NCBI GenBank assembly: GCA_017645305.1
Contig: JAGCPD010000073.1
Coordinates: forward strand, 62,001-126,000
Origin: Bacteroidaceae bacterium
Lineage (GTDB): Bacteria > Bacteroidota > Bacteroidia > Bacteroidales > Bacteroidaceae
DNA: 64,000 nt
Direction: 5' to 3'
Below the pieces are notes generated by a model that saw only the letters and a list, made by a program, of their open reading frames with translations, searched no databases and had not been told where the DNA came from. This document shows, piece by piece, positions 34,670 through 43,361 of the stretch. Position 1 is the first letter of the stretch. Each line of letters starts with the position of its first letter. A program made the position numbers and the translations under genes.

Positions 34670-35783
34670 GGCAGGCGGAATTTATATTCATGTACCTTTT
34701 TGCCGGAGTCGCTGTATCTATTGCGACTTCTATTCTACCACCTATGGGACAGAATGGAAACAATCCTATGTCAATGCTCTTAAGCATGAGATGCAGTTGC
34801 GTCGTGCAGAGGTGGATTCTTCGCGCGTACCTTCTTTATATATAGGCGGTGGCACACCCAGTCAGTTGCCCCCGACTTTGCTAACAGAGATATTTCAGTC
34901 CATAAACGATAATTTTACGCTGACCAAGGATGCTGAGGTAACCATCGAGGCCAATCCCGATGATGTTACACCCGATTGGGTTGATTTCTTGCGACAGACT
35001 CCTGTTAACCGTATCAGTATGGGTGTACAGACGTTCTCGGACGCTCTTTTGCGATTCCTGAACCGCCGTCATACTTCACGCCAAGCCATAGAGGCGGTAC
35101 AGTATTGCCAGAATGCGGGGTATGGTAATATCAGTCTGGATTTGATTTATGGGTTGCCGGGCCAGTCGTTCAAGGAATGGAAGCATGATGTTCAGCAGTT
35201 GTTGGCGCTTGGTGTTCCGCATCTCAGTGCCTATGCATTGTCTTACGAGGAAGGTACTAATCTGTTTAAAATGCTTCAGGAAGGTCATGTGGCTGAGGTG
35301 CCCGATGAACTTTCATTTCGGATGTATGAGCATCTGATGGATGAGGCAGCAGCAGCAGGGATGGAGCATTACGAGATTTCCAATTTTGCAAAACCTGGAA
35401 TGTATGCCAGGCATAACAGCAGTTATTGGAATAACTCTCCGTACCTTGGATTGGGGCCGGGGGCGCATTCCTATGATGGCGGTAATATCCGTAGGGCTAA
35501 CAATACGTCACTGAAGGATTATATTCAGGCAACGGATGATGTTCCACATCAGATTGAGGTCCTTACCCCAGAGGAGAAGTACGATGAACTGGTTATGACG
35601 CATCTGCGTACAGCTTCAGGTCTTCCTCTCGGACTTCTTACGCCTAAACAGAAGTGTTACTGTCTGCAGATGGCAGAGTCTCATATCCATAGCGGAAACT
35701 TGGTGCAGGAGGGGGATGTGCTTCGTCTTTCCAGAAAAGGGATTTTTATTTCCAACAGCATCATTAGCGACCTAATGTATTAG
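34662..35783 (+). CDS. hemW: Radical-SAM heme chaperone HemW
   Basis: 373 residues from a GTG at 34662, chosen because AGGAG lies 5 bases upstream and the family starts AGIYIHVPFC. The radical-SAM cluster motif is CRSRCIYCDF (CxxxCxxC), followed by YIGGGTPSQLP, the SAM-binding IEANPDDVT and the C-terminal HemN_C domain. HemW inserts heme into respiratory proteins; it lacks the fourth Cys and the activity of HemN. Translation is probably coupled to the DUF4827 gene by the 8-base overlap. Confidence 0.92.
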   Translation: MTKAGGIYIHVPFCRSRCIYCDFYSTTYGTEWKQSYVNALKHEMQLRRAEVDSSRVPSLYIGGGTPSQLPPTLLTEIFQSINDNFTLTKDAEVTIEANPDDVTPDWVDFLRQTPVNRISMGVQTFSDALLRFLNRRHTSRQAIEAVQYCQNAGYGNISLDLIYGLPGQSFKEWKHDVQQLLALGVPHLSAYALSYEEGTNLFKMLQEGHVAEVPDELSFRMYEHLMDEAAAAGMEHYEISNFAKPGMYARHNSSYWNNSPYLGLGPGAHSYDGGNIRRANNTSLKDYIQATDDVPHQIEVLTPEEKYDELVMTHLRTASGLPLGLLTPKQKCYCLQMAESHIHSGNLVQEGDVLRLSRKGIFISNSIISDLMY

Positions 35784-35830
35784 TATCTTTCCTTACTTCC
35801 CTGTTTCATTTCTTCTTTCTTCCCAAAAAC

Positions 35831-35844
35831 ATGTTTTGTAACAT
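35831..35844. promoter_or_regulatory. Dyad ATGTT-TTGT-AACAT upstream of the EF-G2 gene
   Basis: A perfect 5-base inverted repeat with a 4-base spacer, centred about 20 bases upstream of the -33 element of the EF-G2 promoter. The place and shape fit an activator of the Crp family. In Bacteroides EF-G2 is switched on by the Crp-like carbon-starvation regulator Cur; identity with a Cur site is inference. Confidence 0.4.
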
Positions 35845-35856
35845 ATAATTTTGCTA

Positions 35857-35886
35857 TTGTCAGTTCAAATATTATTGCTAATTTTA
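35857..35886 (+). promoter_or_regulatory. Promoter of the EF-G2 gene
   Basis: -33 TTG (35857-35859), 19-base spacer, -7 TAATTTTA (35879-35886, last base off consensus). A second possible -7 box TAATTTTG is at 35846-35853 but has no matching -33. Confidence 0.5.
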
Positions 35887-35927
35887 GCCCCCGAAAACTG
35901 AAACTAATAGCAATAATATAAGGAAAT

Positions 35928-38087
35928 ATGAAAGTTTACAAAACAAATGAGATTAAAAACATTGCCTTGATGGGCAATGACGGTGCGGGTAAGACAACCC
36001 TTACAGAGACCTTGCTGTATGAGGCAGGTATTATCAAGAGAAGAGGTCGTATTACCCAGAAAAATACTGTTAGTGATTATTTCCCGGTAGAGCAGGAATA
36101 TGGCTATTCTGTGTTCTCTACTGTTTTCCATACAGAATGGAATGGTAAGAAGCTGAATTTTATTGATTGCCCCGGTAGTGATGACTTCGTCGGTGCTGCT
36201 ATCACAGCACTGAATGTAACGGATACCACCGTTATCCTTATTAAGGGAGGTGCCGGTGTGGAGGTTGGAACCCAGAACCATTTCCGTTATACAGAGAAGT
36301 TAAATAAGCCGGTTATCTTCCTCGTTAACCAGTTGGACGATGAGAATTGCGACTATGATGTGTTGCTGGAGCAGCTTAAGACTATTTACGGTCCCAAGGT
36401 AGTTCCCGTTCAGTATCCTATTGAGACAGGTCCTAACTTCAATTCTCTGATTGACGTGCTGCTTATGAAGAAATACTCATGGGGGCCTGAAGGCGGTGCT
36501 CCTACCATTGAGGAGGTTCCTGCCGACCAGATGGATAAGGCAATGGAGATGCACAAAGCATTGATAGAGGCTGCTGCTGAACACGATGAAACCCTGATGG
36601 AGAAGTTCTTCGAAAGCGAGGATCTTACAGAGGACGAAATGCGCGAGGGTATCCGCAAGGGGTTGGCTTCGCGAGGAATGTTCCCTGTATTCTGTGTTGA
36701 TGCCGTTAAGGATATGGGTGTTCGCCGTCTGATGGAGTTCTTGGGTAACGTGGTTCCTTTTGTTGACGAGATGCCCAAGGTCCTCAATACACGTGGTGAG
36801 GAGGTTGTTCCAAATGCCGCAGGTCCTACCAGCCTGTTCTTCTTTAAGACTGCCGTTGAACCTCATATCGGTGAAGTTCAGTATTTTAAGGTGATGAGCG
36901 GTACTGTCAGGGAAGGCGATGACCTTACTAATGCCGACCGAGGCAGTAAGGAGCGTATGGCACAGCTCTTTGTCTGTGCCGGTGCTAACCGTATTAAGGT
37001 TGAGGAACTTGTTGCCGGTGATATAGGTTGTACCGTGAAGCTTAAGGATGTTAAGACGGGCAATACCTTAAATGGAAAGGATTGCGACAACCGTTTCAAC
37101 TTCATTAAGTATCCTAATTCAAAATACAGCCGTGCCATTCGTGCTGTCAGCGAGAGTGAGACAGAGAAGATGATGAACGCCTTGCAGAAGATGCGTGAAG
37201 AGGATCCCACATGGGTGGTTGAGCAAAGTAAGGAGTTGCGTCAGATTCTTGTTCATGGTCAGGGTGAGTTCCATCTGCGTACACTTAAGTGGCGTATGGA
37301 GAATAACGAGAAGATTCAGATTATCTTCGACGAGCCCAAGATTCCTTATCGTGAGACAATTACTAAGGCTGCACGTGCCGACTACCGTCACAAAAAGCAG
37401 TCTGGTGGTGCCGGTCAGTTTGGTGAGGTTCATCTTATCGTAGAACCATATGTTGAGGGTGTGCCCGCACAGGAGGTATATCGATTCGGCGGTCAGGAGT
37501 TCCGTATTACAACCAAGAGCGAGGAAACCATCGACCTGGAATGGGGTGGCAAGCTTGTATTCATCAACTCTGTTGTGGGTGGTGCTATCGATGCACGTTT
37601 TATGCCTGCAATTCTGAAGGGTGTTATGCAGCGTATGGAGCAAGGACCTCTTACCGGTTGCTATGCTCGTGACGTACGAGTAATTGTATATGACGGCAAG
37701 ATGCATCCCGTAGATAGCAACGAGCTTTCATTCATGTTGGCAGGTCGTCAGGCATTTGCAATGGCCTTCAAGGAGGCTGGTCCAAAGATTCTTGAGCCTA
37801 TCAATGATGTGGAAGTTTTTGTCCCCAGCGATAAGATGGGTGATGTAATGAGCGATTTGCAGGGACGTCGCGCTATGATTACCGGTATGACCAGTGAGAA
37901 TGGTTACGAGAAGCTTACAGCAAAGGCTCCCCAGAAGGAAATGTCGAACTATAGTACAGCTCTCAGTAGCCTTACAGGTGGACGTGCAAGCTTCGTTACC
38001 AAGTTCGCTTCCTACGAACTGGTTCCTGGCGATGTACAGACCAAGCTTATTGCTGCTTACCAGGCGACACAGACAGAAGAGAAATAG
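35928..38087 (+). CDS. EF-G2-type elongation factor paralogue
   Basis: 719 residues with all five EF-G domains. The nucleotide-binding motifs differ from housekeeping EF-G: the P-loop is GNDGAGKTT (16-24) instead of AHIDAGKTT, switch II is DCPGSDDF (80-87) so the catalytic His is Ser 84, and the G4 motif is NQLD. The usual EF-G2 of Bacteroides thetaiotaomicron is a translocation factor that works without GTP hydrolysis and is made during carbon starvation; this protein has the matching substitutions. It is a single gene with its own promoter, a dyad upstream and a terminator downstream. It is not next to rpsL/rpsG or tuf, as the housekeeping fusA would be. Confidence 0.9.
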   Translation: MKVYKTNEIKNIALMGNDGAGKTTLTETLLYEAGIIKRRGRITQKNTVSDYFPVEQEYGYSVFSTVFHTEWNGKKLNFIDCPGSDDFVGAAITALNVTDTTVILIKGGAGVEVGTQNHFRYTEKLNKPVIFLVNQLDDENCDYDVLLEQLKTIYGPKVVPVQYPIETGPNFNSLIDVLLMKKYSWGPEGGAPTIEEVPADQMDKAMEMHKALIEAAAEHDETLMEKFFESEDLTEDEMREGIRKGLASRGMFPVFCVDAVKDMGVRRLMEFLGNVVPFVDEMPKVLNTRGEEVVPNAAGPTSLFFFKTAVEPHIGEVQYFKVMSGTVREGDDLTNADRGSKERMAQLFVCAGANRIKVEELVAGDIGCTVKLKDVKTGNTLNGKDCDNRFNFIKYPNSKYSRAIRAVSESETEKMMNALQKMREEDPTWVVEQSKELRQILVHGQGEFHLRTLKWRMENNEKIQIIFDEPKIPYRETITKAARADYRHKKQSGGAGQFGEVHLIVEPYVEGVPAQEVYRFGGQEFRITTKSEETIDLEWGGKLVFINSVVGGAIDARFMPAILKGVMQRMEQGPLTGCYARDVRVIVYDGKMHPVDSNELSFMLAGRQAFAMAFKEAGPKILEPINDVEVFVPSDKMGDVMSDLQGRRAMITGMTSENGYEKLTAKAPQKEMSNYSTALSSLTGGRASFVTKFASYELVPGDVQTKLIAAYQATQTEEK

Positions 38088-38134
38088 TTGTGTTTTTAAT
38101 AACTATTTGCACATAGTTTTGTTAAATATATTAA

Positions 38135-38164
38135 AAGTTGGTACGTTTTGTGCCAGCTTTTTTT
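38135..38164 (+). terminator. Terminator after the EF-G2 gene
   Basis: AAGTTGGTAC (38135-38144) pairs with GTGCCAGCTT (38150-38159), two G-T pairs, followed by TTTTT to 38164. The T tract runs into the -33 element of the next promoter. Confidence 0.75.
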
Positions 38165-38193
38165 GTTTTCTTTAAGAAAAGCCGTTACCTTTG
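38161..38193 (+). promoter_or_regulatory. Promoter of rprX-rprY
   Basis: -33 TTTTG (38161-38165), 20-base spacer, -7 TACCTTTG (38186-38193). The start codon ATG at 38199 follows after 5 bases, so the mRNA is probably leaderless. This excludes the in-frame upstream ATG at 38148. Confidence 0.75.
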
Positions 38194-38198
38194 TCAGT

Positions 38199-39728
38199 AT
38201 GAAAAGAATATACAGTTTGTTAATCTGTTTGCTGGTTGGTATTTCCTTCCTTGTTTTGCTTTACTTGCAGGGCAGCTATGCAACTGCTATGGTGAAGATG
38301 CGCGAGGAGCAGTTTGACGAGAATGTCAACCGTAGCATTGACCAGGCTTCTCGCGATCTGGAGCGGTCAGAAACATTCCGTTATCTGCAGACGGTAATGA
38401 ATCATCACGAGCAAGAAAAAAGGGAAGGTCTGGTATTTCAGCTCAAGGATTCCGTTTCTGCCTCTTTGCCTCTTGATACAAATGCAACAAGGTATGGTAA
38501 TATGCAGCAAGTAGTCCGTCATGCGGGGCAGTTGCCTAATTCGTTAACATTGCCGCGTCCAAATCGTATGGCGCAGGTTATGAAACAGCTTCGCAAGCAG
38601 GTGCAAGACGCATATATGTATGAGCGTGGTGTGCTGGATGAAGTAATCTATGCTGTGATGTACACTGCCAGCGATCTCCGTTTCCAGGACCGCATCAATC
38701 CGGCAGAACTTGATAACTGTTTGCGTGGAGCGTTGATGCGTAATGGAATTAACCTTGATTTTCACTATATAGTATATACCGCTGACGGTAGGGAGGTCTA
38801 TCGTTGTGCAGACTATAGCGATGAGGGTAATGCCCCTTGTTACACGCAAACCCTTTTCCGTAGCGATCCGACGGGGCAAATGGGTTATGTGTGTGTTCAT
38901 TTCCCAGAGCGCAAGGGGTATGTTCTGGGTGTTGCCAACTATGTGTTGCCTGCCATGATATTTACTTTCATCCTCTTTGTTACTTTCTTGGTAACTGTTT
39001 ACCTTATAGTACGGCAGAGGAAGATCAGTGAGATGAAGAACGACTTTGTTCACAACATGACACATGAGTTTAAAACCCCTATCTCAACAATCTCTATTGC
39101 TGCCCAGATGCTGTCTGACAAGAGTGTCAACAAGGATTCCGGCACCTATGAGCGTTTGGGAGATGTTATCAATAATGAAACACGTCGTCTCCGCTTCCAG
39201 GTTGAGAAGGTTTTGCAGATGAGTCTCTTTGACCATAACAACATAGCCCTTAAGTTGCAAGAGCTGGATGCCCATGAACTGATAGAGAATGTTATCCAGA
39301 CCTTCTCCCTTAAGGTAACTCAGAACGGAGGCACTATAGAGACTCGCTTGGAGGCATATAATCCTTTTGTGAATGTTGATGAGATGCACTTTACAAACGT
39401 CATCTTCAACCTCTTAGACAACGCTGTTAAGTACCGCAAGGAAGATGAGCCTCTTCATCTTGAGGTGTCAACCAGAAATCAGGGAGAGGATAATATATGC
39501 ATTACTATCAAGGATAATGGCATAGGTATGCAGAAAGATGATTTGAAACGTATCTTCGAGAAATTCTACCGTGTACACACGGGTAACAGACATAATGTAA
39601 AAGGTTTCGGCTTAGGCCTGGCCTACGTTAAGAAAATGATAGACCTGCATCATGGTACCATTAAGGCTACAAGTGAGGTGGGACAAGGAACAAAATTTAT
39701 AATAACATTACCTATAGTAAAAGATTAA
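38199..39728 (+). CDS. rprX: Sensor histidine kinase, RprX-like
   Basis: 509 residues from the ATG at 38199. The first membrane helix is residues about 6-25, a periplasmic sensor region runs to about 245, and a second helix lies at about 252-275. Then come the HisKA domain with the phosphorylated His in HNMTHEFKTPIS, and the HATPase_c domain with NLLDNAVKY (N box), DNGIGM and GFGLGLAYVKK (G boxes). With the next gene it forms a two-component pair close to RprX/RprY of Bacteroides fragilis, which is linked to tetracycline-related regulation. The signal is unknown. The start is decided by the promoter. Confidence 0.88.
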   Translation: MKRIYSLLICLLVGISFLVLLYLQGSYATAMVKMREEQFDENVNRSIDQASRDLERSETFRYLQTVMNHHEQEKREGLVFQLKDSVSASLPLDTNATRYGNMQQVVRHAGQLPNSLTLPRPNRMAQVMKQLRKQVQDAYMYERGVLDEVIYAVMYTASDLRFQDRINPAELDNCLRGALMRNGINLDFHYIVYTADGREVYRCADYSDEGNAPCYTQTLFRSDPTGQMGYVCVHFPERKGYVLGVANYVLPAMIFTFILFVTFLVTVYLIVRQRKISEMKNDFVHNMTHEFKTPISTISIAAQMLSDKSVNKDSGTYERLGDVINNETRRLRFQVEKVLQMSLFDHNNIALKLQELDAHELIENVIQTFSLKVTQNGGTIETRLEAYNPFVNVDEMHFTNVIFNLLDNAVKYRKEDEPLHLEVSTRNQGEDNICITIKDNGIGMQKDDLKRIFEKFYRVHTGNRHNVKGFGLGLAYVKKMIDLHHGTIKATSEVGQGTKFIITLPIVKD

Positions 39729-39731
39729 GTT

Positions 39732-40436
39732 ATGGAGAACAAATTGCACATTCTTTTATGCGAAGACGAGGAGAGTCTGGGCATGTTGGTTCGTGAGTAT
39801 TTGCAGGCAAAGGGCTATGATGCAGAACTTTACCTGGATGGTGAGGCCGGCTATAAGGCTTTCATGAGGACAAAGTTCGATATGTGTCTGCTTGATGTGA
39901 TGATGCCTAAGATGGACGGCTTTACGTTGGCACGCGAAATACGTATGGTCAATGCCGAGGTACCCATCATATTCCTTACGGCCAAGAATCTTAAGGATGA
40001 TATTCTGGAAGGCTTTAAGTTGGGGGCCGACGATTACCTGACCAAACCATTCTCTATGGATGAGCTGGTTTATCGTATGGAGGCTATTCTGCGTAGGGTA
40101 AAGGTAAAGTCAACACGTGCTGTTACTCAGTACCAGTTAGGCAAGTTTATGTTTGACACCCAACGTCAGATTCTGTCCATTGGTGACAAGCAGACCAAGC
40201 TTACCACCAAAGAGTGTGAACTGCTTACCATGCTCTGTGCACATTCTAACGATGTCTTGGAACGTGAGTTGGCCCTGAAGACCATTTGGATTGATGATAA
40301 CTACTTCAATGCCCGCAGTATGGATGTTTATATTACCAAGTTGCGTAAGCATCTCAAGGATGATCCTACCATAGAGATTAACAATGTTCATGGTAAAGGC
40401 TACCGTCTCATTGTTCCCAATCTTATGACGGAATAA
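39732..40436 (+). CDS. rprY: Response regulator, RprY-like (OmpR family)
   Basis: 234 residues. The receiver domain (about 6-120) has the acidic pocket CEDEE, the phosphorylation site Asp 55 in LLDVMMPKMDG, and FLTAKN with the switch Thr and KPF with the conserved Lys. The C-terminal winged-helix DNA-binding domain (about 140-230) ends YITKLRKHLKDDP...GKGYRLI. It starts 3 bases after rprX, so the two are one operon. A terminator follows 5 bases after the stop. Confidence 0.9.
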   Translation: MENKLHILLCEDEESLGMLVREYLQAKGYDAELYLDGEAGYKAFMRTKFDMCLLDVMMPKMDGFTLAREIRMVNAEVPIIFLTAKNLKDDILEGFKLGADDYLTKPFSMDELVYRMEAILRRVKVKSTRAVTQYQLGKFMFDTQRQILSIGDKQTKLTTKECELLTMLCAHSNDVLERELALKTIWIDDNYFNARSMDVYITKLRKHLKDDPTIEINNVHGKGYRLIVPNLMTE

Positions 40437-40441
40437 AAATG

Positions 40442-40477
40442 AAAGCAGGACTACCTTTTTGGGTGGTCCTGCTTTTT
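40442..40477 (+). terminator. Terminator after rprY
   Basis: AAAGCAGGACTACC (40442-40455) pairs with GGTGGTCCTGCTTT (40462-40475), one G-T pair, and runs into TTTTT (40473-40477). Confidence 0.85.
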
Positions 40478-40498
40478 GTGTCTCTTAGATGAATCAAC

Positions 40499-41110
40499 TT
40501 AGAAGCAATATCCTACGTGTACGCTGCATTCACGTACATGAGGGTTCTTTGTGTCGTCTGGAAAATCGCGGGCATAGGATATACCCATAAACACCTTGTT
40601 TATATAAAATTTTAGACCTGTCTGCCATCCAATCTGAAAACTTTTCCAGTTTTCTTCCTTTCCCGCTGCTATTGCACGTACGTGAACACCGGCATAGGGA
40701 GCCAGTGCAATATCCTTCGTCTTGGAAAGGTAGAACTTATATACAGCATTCACAGGAATTCTGAAAGTCAGCAGGTTGAAATTGGTGCCGTTTTCTTTGG
40801 CGTGCGAAAATTTAACGTTTGCACCCACTTCCACAAAATAAGGCTTTTCTTCCATAATCTGAATGGAACGGGCATAACCGACAGAAATCTCGTTGAATTT
40901 CTGCTTTACATCATCTGTAAAGTATCTGCTTGGCGAATACTGCAGGTAAAGGAAGTTCTTGTACTCCTTGTGCTGAGGCTTGGGGGCTTCCTCCTCTACG
41001 TCCTCCAAAGTCCAGTCTTCAACGGTATCGTAATTGTCATATTGTGCATAGGTAACGGTACTTATGCACAAAAACAATAAGGTTCCCGTGCTTCTTCGGA
41101 ACAGTTTCAT
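40499..41110 (-). CDS. Putative outer-membrane beta-barrel protein
   Basis: 203 residues. Signal peptide about 1-22 (ending TYAQ), then an acidic linker (YDNYDTVEDWTLEDVEEEAPK) and an eight-stranded OmpA/OprF-type barrel pattern (YLQYSPSRYF, ISVGYARSIQI, YFVEVGANVKFS, GISYARDFP). It ends in Phe (HVGYCF), as usual for barrel proteins assembled by the BAM complex. The specific function is unknown. It lies 26 bases upstream of nothing else in its direction; the small membrane-protein gene (41137-41328) precedes it and may share its transcript. Confidence 0.72.
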   Translation of the reverse strand: MKLFRRSTGTLLFLCISTVTYAQYDNYDTVEDWTLEDVEEEAPKPQHKEYKNFLYLQYSPSRYFTDDVKQKFNEISVGYARSIQIMEEKPYFVEVGANVKFSHAKENGTNFNLLTFRIPVNAVYKFYLSKTKDIALAPYAGVHVRAIAAGKEENWKSFQIGWQTGLKFYINKVFMGISYARDFPDDTKNPHVRECSVHVGYCF

Positions 41111-41136
41111 TAGGTAGATGTAAAAGTGACGGTTAT

Positions 41137-41328
41137 TCAGGAACGCTTAGCAATAACAATGTGTGCAACAATGCCAACAATAATCAGCAGCAGAGCAAAC
41201 ATCTGGAACCAGTTGTAGTCAACTAAATTTGCCAAAAAACCAAGGTTGAATTTTGCTGAGAAATAGCTTACAATCATCAGCAATGCACCCAAAACAATCA
41301 GGATAATACCTACATTCTGTTTCTTCAT
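41137..41328 (-). CDS. Small two-helix membrane protein
   Basis: 63 residues from the ATG at 41328, with two membrane segments (about 5-22 and 38-58), a short loop (AKFNLGFLANLVDYN) and a basic end (AKRS). It resembles small Bacteroidetes membrane proteins of unknown function. The longer upstream in-frame start is less likely because it adds a charged N-terminus rather than opening with MKKQNVGIILIVLG. The gene precedes the outer-membrane barrel gene in the same direction. Confidence 0.65.
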   Translation of the reverse strand: MKKQNVGIILIVLGALLMIVSYFSAKFNLGFLANLVDYNWFQMFALLLIIVGIVAHIVIAKRS

Positions 41329-41435
41329 AATAGATAATGTCTTTTTCTGTTTATAATTTTCCAAATACAAAGTAAATGATTTTTCTTGAGGTGGCGAAAT
41401 GTTTTCAGGTAAAAATTACAAAAAAGGTGCAAATC

Positions 41436-41467
41436 TTTGGCAGTCTCGCCAAAAAGCAGTACCTTTG
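41436..41467 (+). promoter_or_regulatory. Promoter of the rpsF operon
   Basis: -33 TTTG (41436-41439), 20-base spacer, -7 TACCTTTG (41460-41467). The leader is about 45 bases. I did not see a clear S6:S18 regulatory RNA in it. Confidence 0.75.
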
Positions 41468-41513
41468 CAGCGCATTTTTGCAAAATAGTATTAATTAATT
41501 TATTTAACGTATT

Positions 41514-41855
41514 ATGAATCAATACGAAACCGTTTTCATTTTAACTCCCGTTTTGTCTGATGATCAGATGAAGGAAGCGGTAAACAAGTTCAAAGACGTT
41601 CTCGTAAAAGCTGGTGCCGAAATTATCAGCGAGGAGAACTGGGGCTTGAAGAAACTGGCTTACCCCATCGAGAAGAAGAGCACGGGTTTCTATGAGCTCG
41701 TTGAGTTCAAGGCAGCACCTGAGACTATCAAGAAGTTAGAGGTTGCTTACCGTCGTGATGAGAGAGTACTTCGTTTCCTCACTGTAAAGATGGAGAAGTA
41801 CGCAGCAGAATATGCTGAGAAGAGAAGAAATAACAAATCAAGTAAGGAGGCTTAA
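41514..41855 (+). CDS. rpsF: 30S ribosomal protein S6
   Basis: 113 residues, normal length. The family signature at the N-terminus ([17 protein letters not shown]) and [16 protein letters not shown] are clear. S6 pairs with S18 on the platform of the small subunit. It is first in the conserved rpsF-rpsR-rplI operon, 3 bases before rpsR. Confidence 0.97.
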   Translation: MNQYETVFILTPVLSDDQMKEAVNKFKDVLVKAGAEIISEENWGLKKLAYPIEKKSTGFYELVEFKAAPETIKKLEVAYRRDERVLRFLTVKMEKYAAEYAEKRRNNKSSKEA

Positions 41856-41858
41856 TCT

Positions 41859-42125
41859 ATGACACAGCAATCAGAAATTCGTTATTTGACCGCTCCCGCT
41901 ATTGATGTCAAGAAGAAGAAGTATTGCCGTTTCAAGAAGAGCGGTATCAAGTACATCGACTACAAGGATCCTGAATTCCTGAAGAAGTTCCTGAATGAGC
42001 AGGGTAAGATTCTTCCCCGCCGTATTACGGGTACTTCTCTGAAGTATCAGCGCCGTGTGGCTCAGGCTGTTAAGCGTGCACGCCATTTGGCTTTGCTGCC
42101 TTTCGTAACTGACTTGATGAAGTAA
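41859..42125 (+). CDS. rpsR: 30S ribosomal protein S18
   Basis: 88 residues. Signature [20 protein letters not shown], followed by [32 protein letters not shown]. There is a short N-terminal extension with [10 protein letters not shown], but no CxxC zinc motif. It binds next to S6. It lies between rpsF and rplI with gaps of 3 and 17 bases; an RBS-like AGGAGG precedes rplI. Confidence 0.97.
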   Translation: MTQQSEIRYLTAPAIDVKKKKYCRFKKSGIKYIDYKDPEFLKKFLNEQGKILPRRITGTSLKYQRRVAQAVKRARHLALLPFVTDLMK

Positions 42126-42142
42126 AAAAAGGAGGAATAGAT

Positions 42143-42667
42143 ATGGAAATTATACTGAAAGAAGACGTTATTGGCTTGGGTTACAAGAATGATATTGTAA
42201 ACGTAAAGTCTGGTTACGGTCGTAACTATCTCATTCCTTACGGAAAGGGCGTAATTGCCAGCGAAAGTGCAAAGAAGCAGTTGGCAGAGACTCTGAAGCA
42301 GAAAGCTGTTAAGTTGGCTAAGATTAAGGCTGAGGCCGAGGCTAAGGCAGAGAAGCTGAATGCCGTATCTCTGGTTATCTCTACTAAGGTCAGCACTTCT
42401 GGTGTTATCTATGGTAGTGTAAACAGCCTGCAGATTGCTGACGAGTTGCAGAAACTTGGCTTCGACGTTGACCGTAAGCTCATCGTTGTTAAGGACGTAA
42501 AGAGCGTAGGCGACTATGTTGCAACCGTTAGACTTCACAAAGAGGTTTCTGCTCAGGTTCCTTTCAAGGTAATTGCTGAGGGTGCTCCTGTTGCAGAGAC
42601 TCCCGCCGAGGCTCCCGTAGAAGAAGCTCCTGTAGCCGAGACACCAGCACCTGCAGAAGAAACATAA
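42143..42667 (+). CDS. rplI: 50S ribosomal protein L9 with acidic tail
   Basis: 174 residues. The N-terminal domain (MEIILKEDVIGLGYKNDIV and YGRNYLIPYGKGVIAS), the long connecting helix (about 42-75, Lys/Ala/Glu) and the C-terminal domain (to about residue 148) are normal. A further tail of about 25 residues made of Ala, Pro, Glu, Val and Thr (repeats of PVAETPA / PVEEA) is absent from typical L9. L9 reaches from the large subunit to a neighbouring ribosome and limits frameshifting. It is last in the operon, followed by a terminator. Confidence 0.95.
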   Translation: MEIILKEDVIGLGYKNDIVNVKSGYGRNYLIPYGKGVIASESAKKQLAETLKQKAVKLAKIKAEAEAKAEKLNAVSLVISTKVSTSGVIYGSVNSLQIADELQKLGFDVDRKLIVVKDVKSVGDYVATVRLHKEVSAQVPFKVIAEGAPVAETPAEAPVEEAPVAETPAPAEET

Positions 42668-42687
42668 GAAGTTTTCATCTTACAATA

Positions 42688-42723
42688 AAGAAAGGCGTAG
42701 CCCCTATGGGTTGCGCCTTTCTT
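42688..42723 (+). terminator. Terminator after rplI
   Basis: AAGAAAGGCG (42688-42697) pairs with CGCCTTTCTT (42714-42723). Inside it GCCC/GGGT extend the stem with a small bulge. Confidence 0.8.
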
Positions 42724-42763
42724 GTATCCTTAAACTTACAAGAAAAAGGGGTAGCAGAGAATA

Positions 42764-42797
42764 CAAAAAAAAGACGGCATCCTGAGGACGTCGTCTT
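42764..42797 (-). terminator. Terminator of the small lipoprotein gene
   Basis: On the minus strand AAGACGACGTCCT (42797-42785) pairs with AGGATGCCGTCTT (42783-42771), one mismatch and one G-T pair, followed by a T run (42772-42764). Confidence 0.75.
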
Positions 42798-42828
42798 CTT
42801 AAGACTTTTTTTGTTCTGTAGTCTTGAA

Positions 42829-43014
42829 TTACTCAGCTACGGGAGCAGCAGCAGTATCAACAGCAGCAGTGTCAGCGCAGCAAGCAGTGTCACAAGTCTC
42901 AACAGCGGTAGTGTCGATTGTATCGGCAGTCTCCTCATTCTGAGCGGTAGTGTTACCACAAGAAGCGAAAGATACAGCTACTACAGCTGCGAACAAAAAT
43001 GCTAACTTTTTCAT
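42829..43014 (-). CDS. Small acidic lipoprotein, unknown function
   Basis: 61 residues from the ATG at 43014, with a lipoprotein signal (LFAAVVAVSFASC, Cys 19). The mature part is only about 43 residues, of Asp, Thr, Ala and Glu, with a short Cys cluster (ETCDTACCADT). It has no domain I recognise and is probably an outer-membrane or surface lipopeptide; similar tiny lipoproteins occur in many Bacteroidetes. It has its own promoter (43067-43074) and terminator. The reading frame start 10 residues upstream is less likely because the signal begins with MKKLAFLF. Confidence 0.7.
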   Translation of the reverse strand: MKKLAFLFAAVVAVSFASCGNTTAQNEETADTIDTTAVETCDTACCADTAAVDTAAAPVAE

Positions 43015-43066
43015 TTTTTTTGCCTTTTTAAATCTGTAAAACAATCAATTGCTTATAAAAACGATG

Positions 43067-43074
43067 CAAAGGTA
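43067..43074 (-). promoter_or_regulatory. -7 box TACCTTTG for the small lipoprotein gene
   Basis: CAAAGGTA on the plus strand, 52 bases upstream of the ATG at 43014. No -33 element was clear. Confidence 0.55.
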
Positions 43075-43361
43075 CGGAGTTTTTCAATACGTTGTATCTT
43101 TTTTTGCATTTTTTTTTGTCAATTTTTTCAATTCATTTCGTAAGTGCCTGAAAATCAGCATGACGATTTTTGCGTTATTTTATAAAAGTTCTCGTTTATC
43201 TGTCAATAATGTGTAATTTTTGAGACAATGACCTGAACTTGCTTTTACCCGACAGAATAATAAATGTTGTTTTATTTTGTGTTGTTTTAGCTTGTTGGAT
43301 AAAATTCTTGCATTCGGCATAATAAATTTAATTATTCTGCTCTTAATTAACGAAATTTTTG

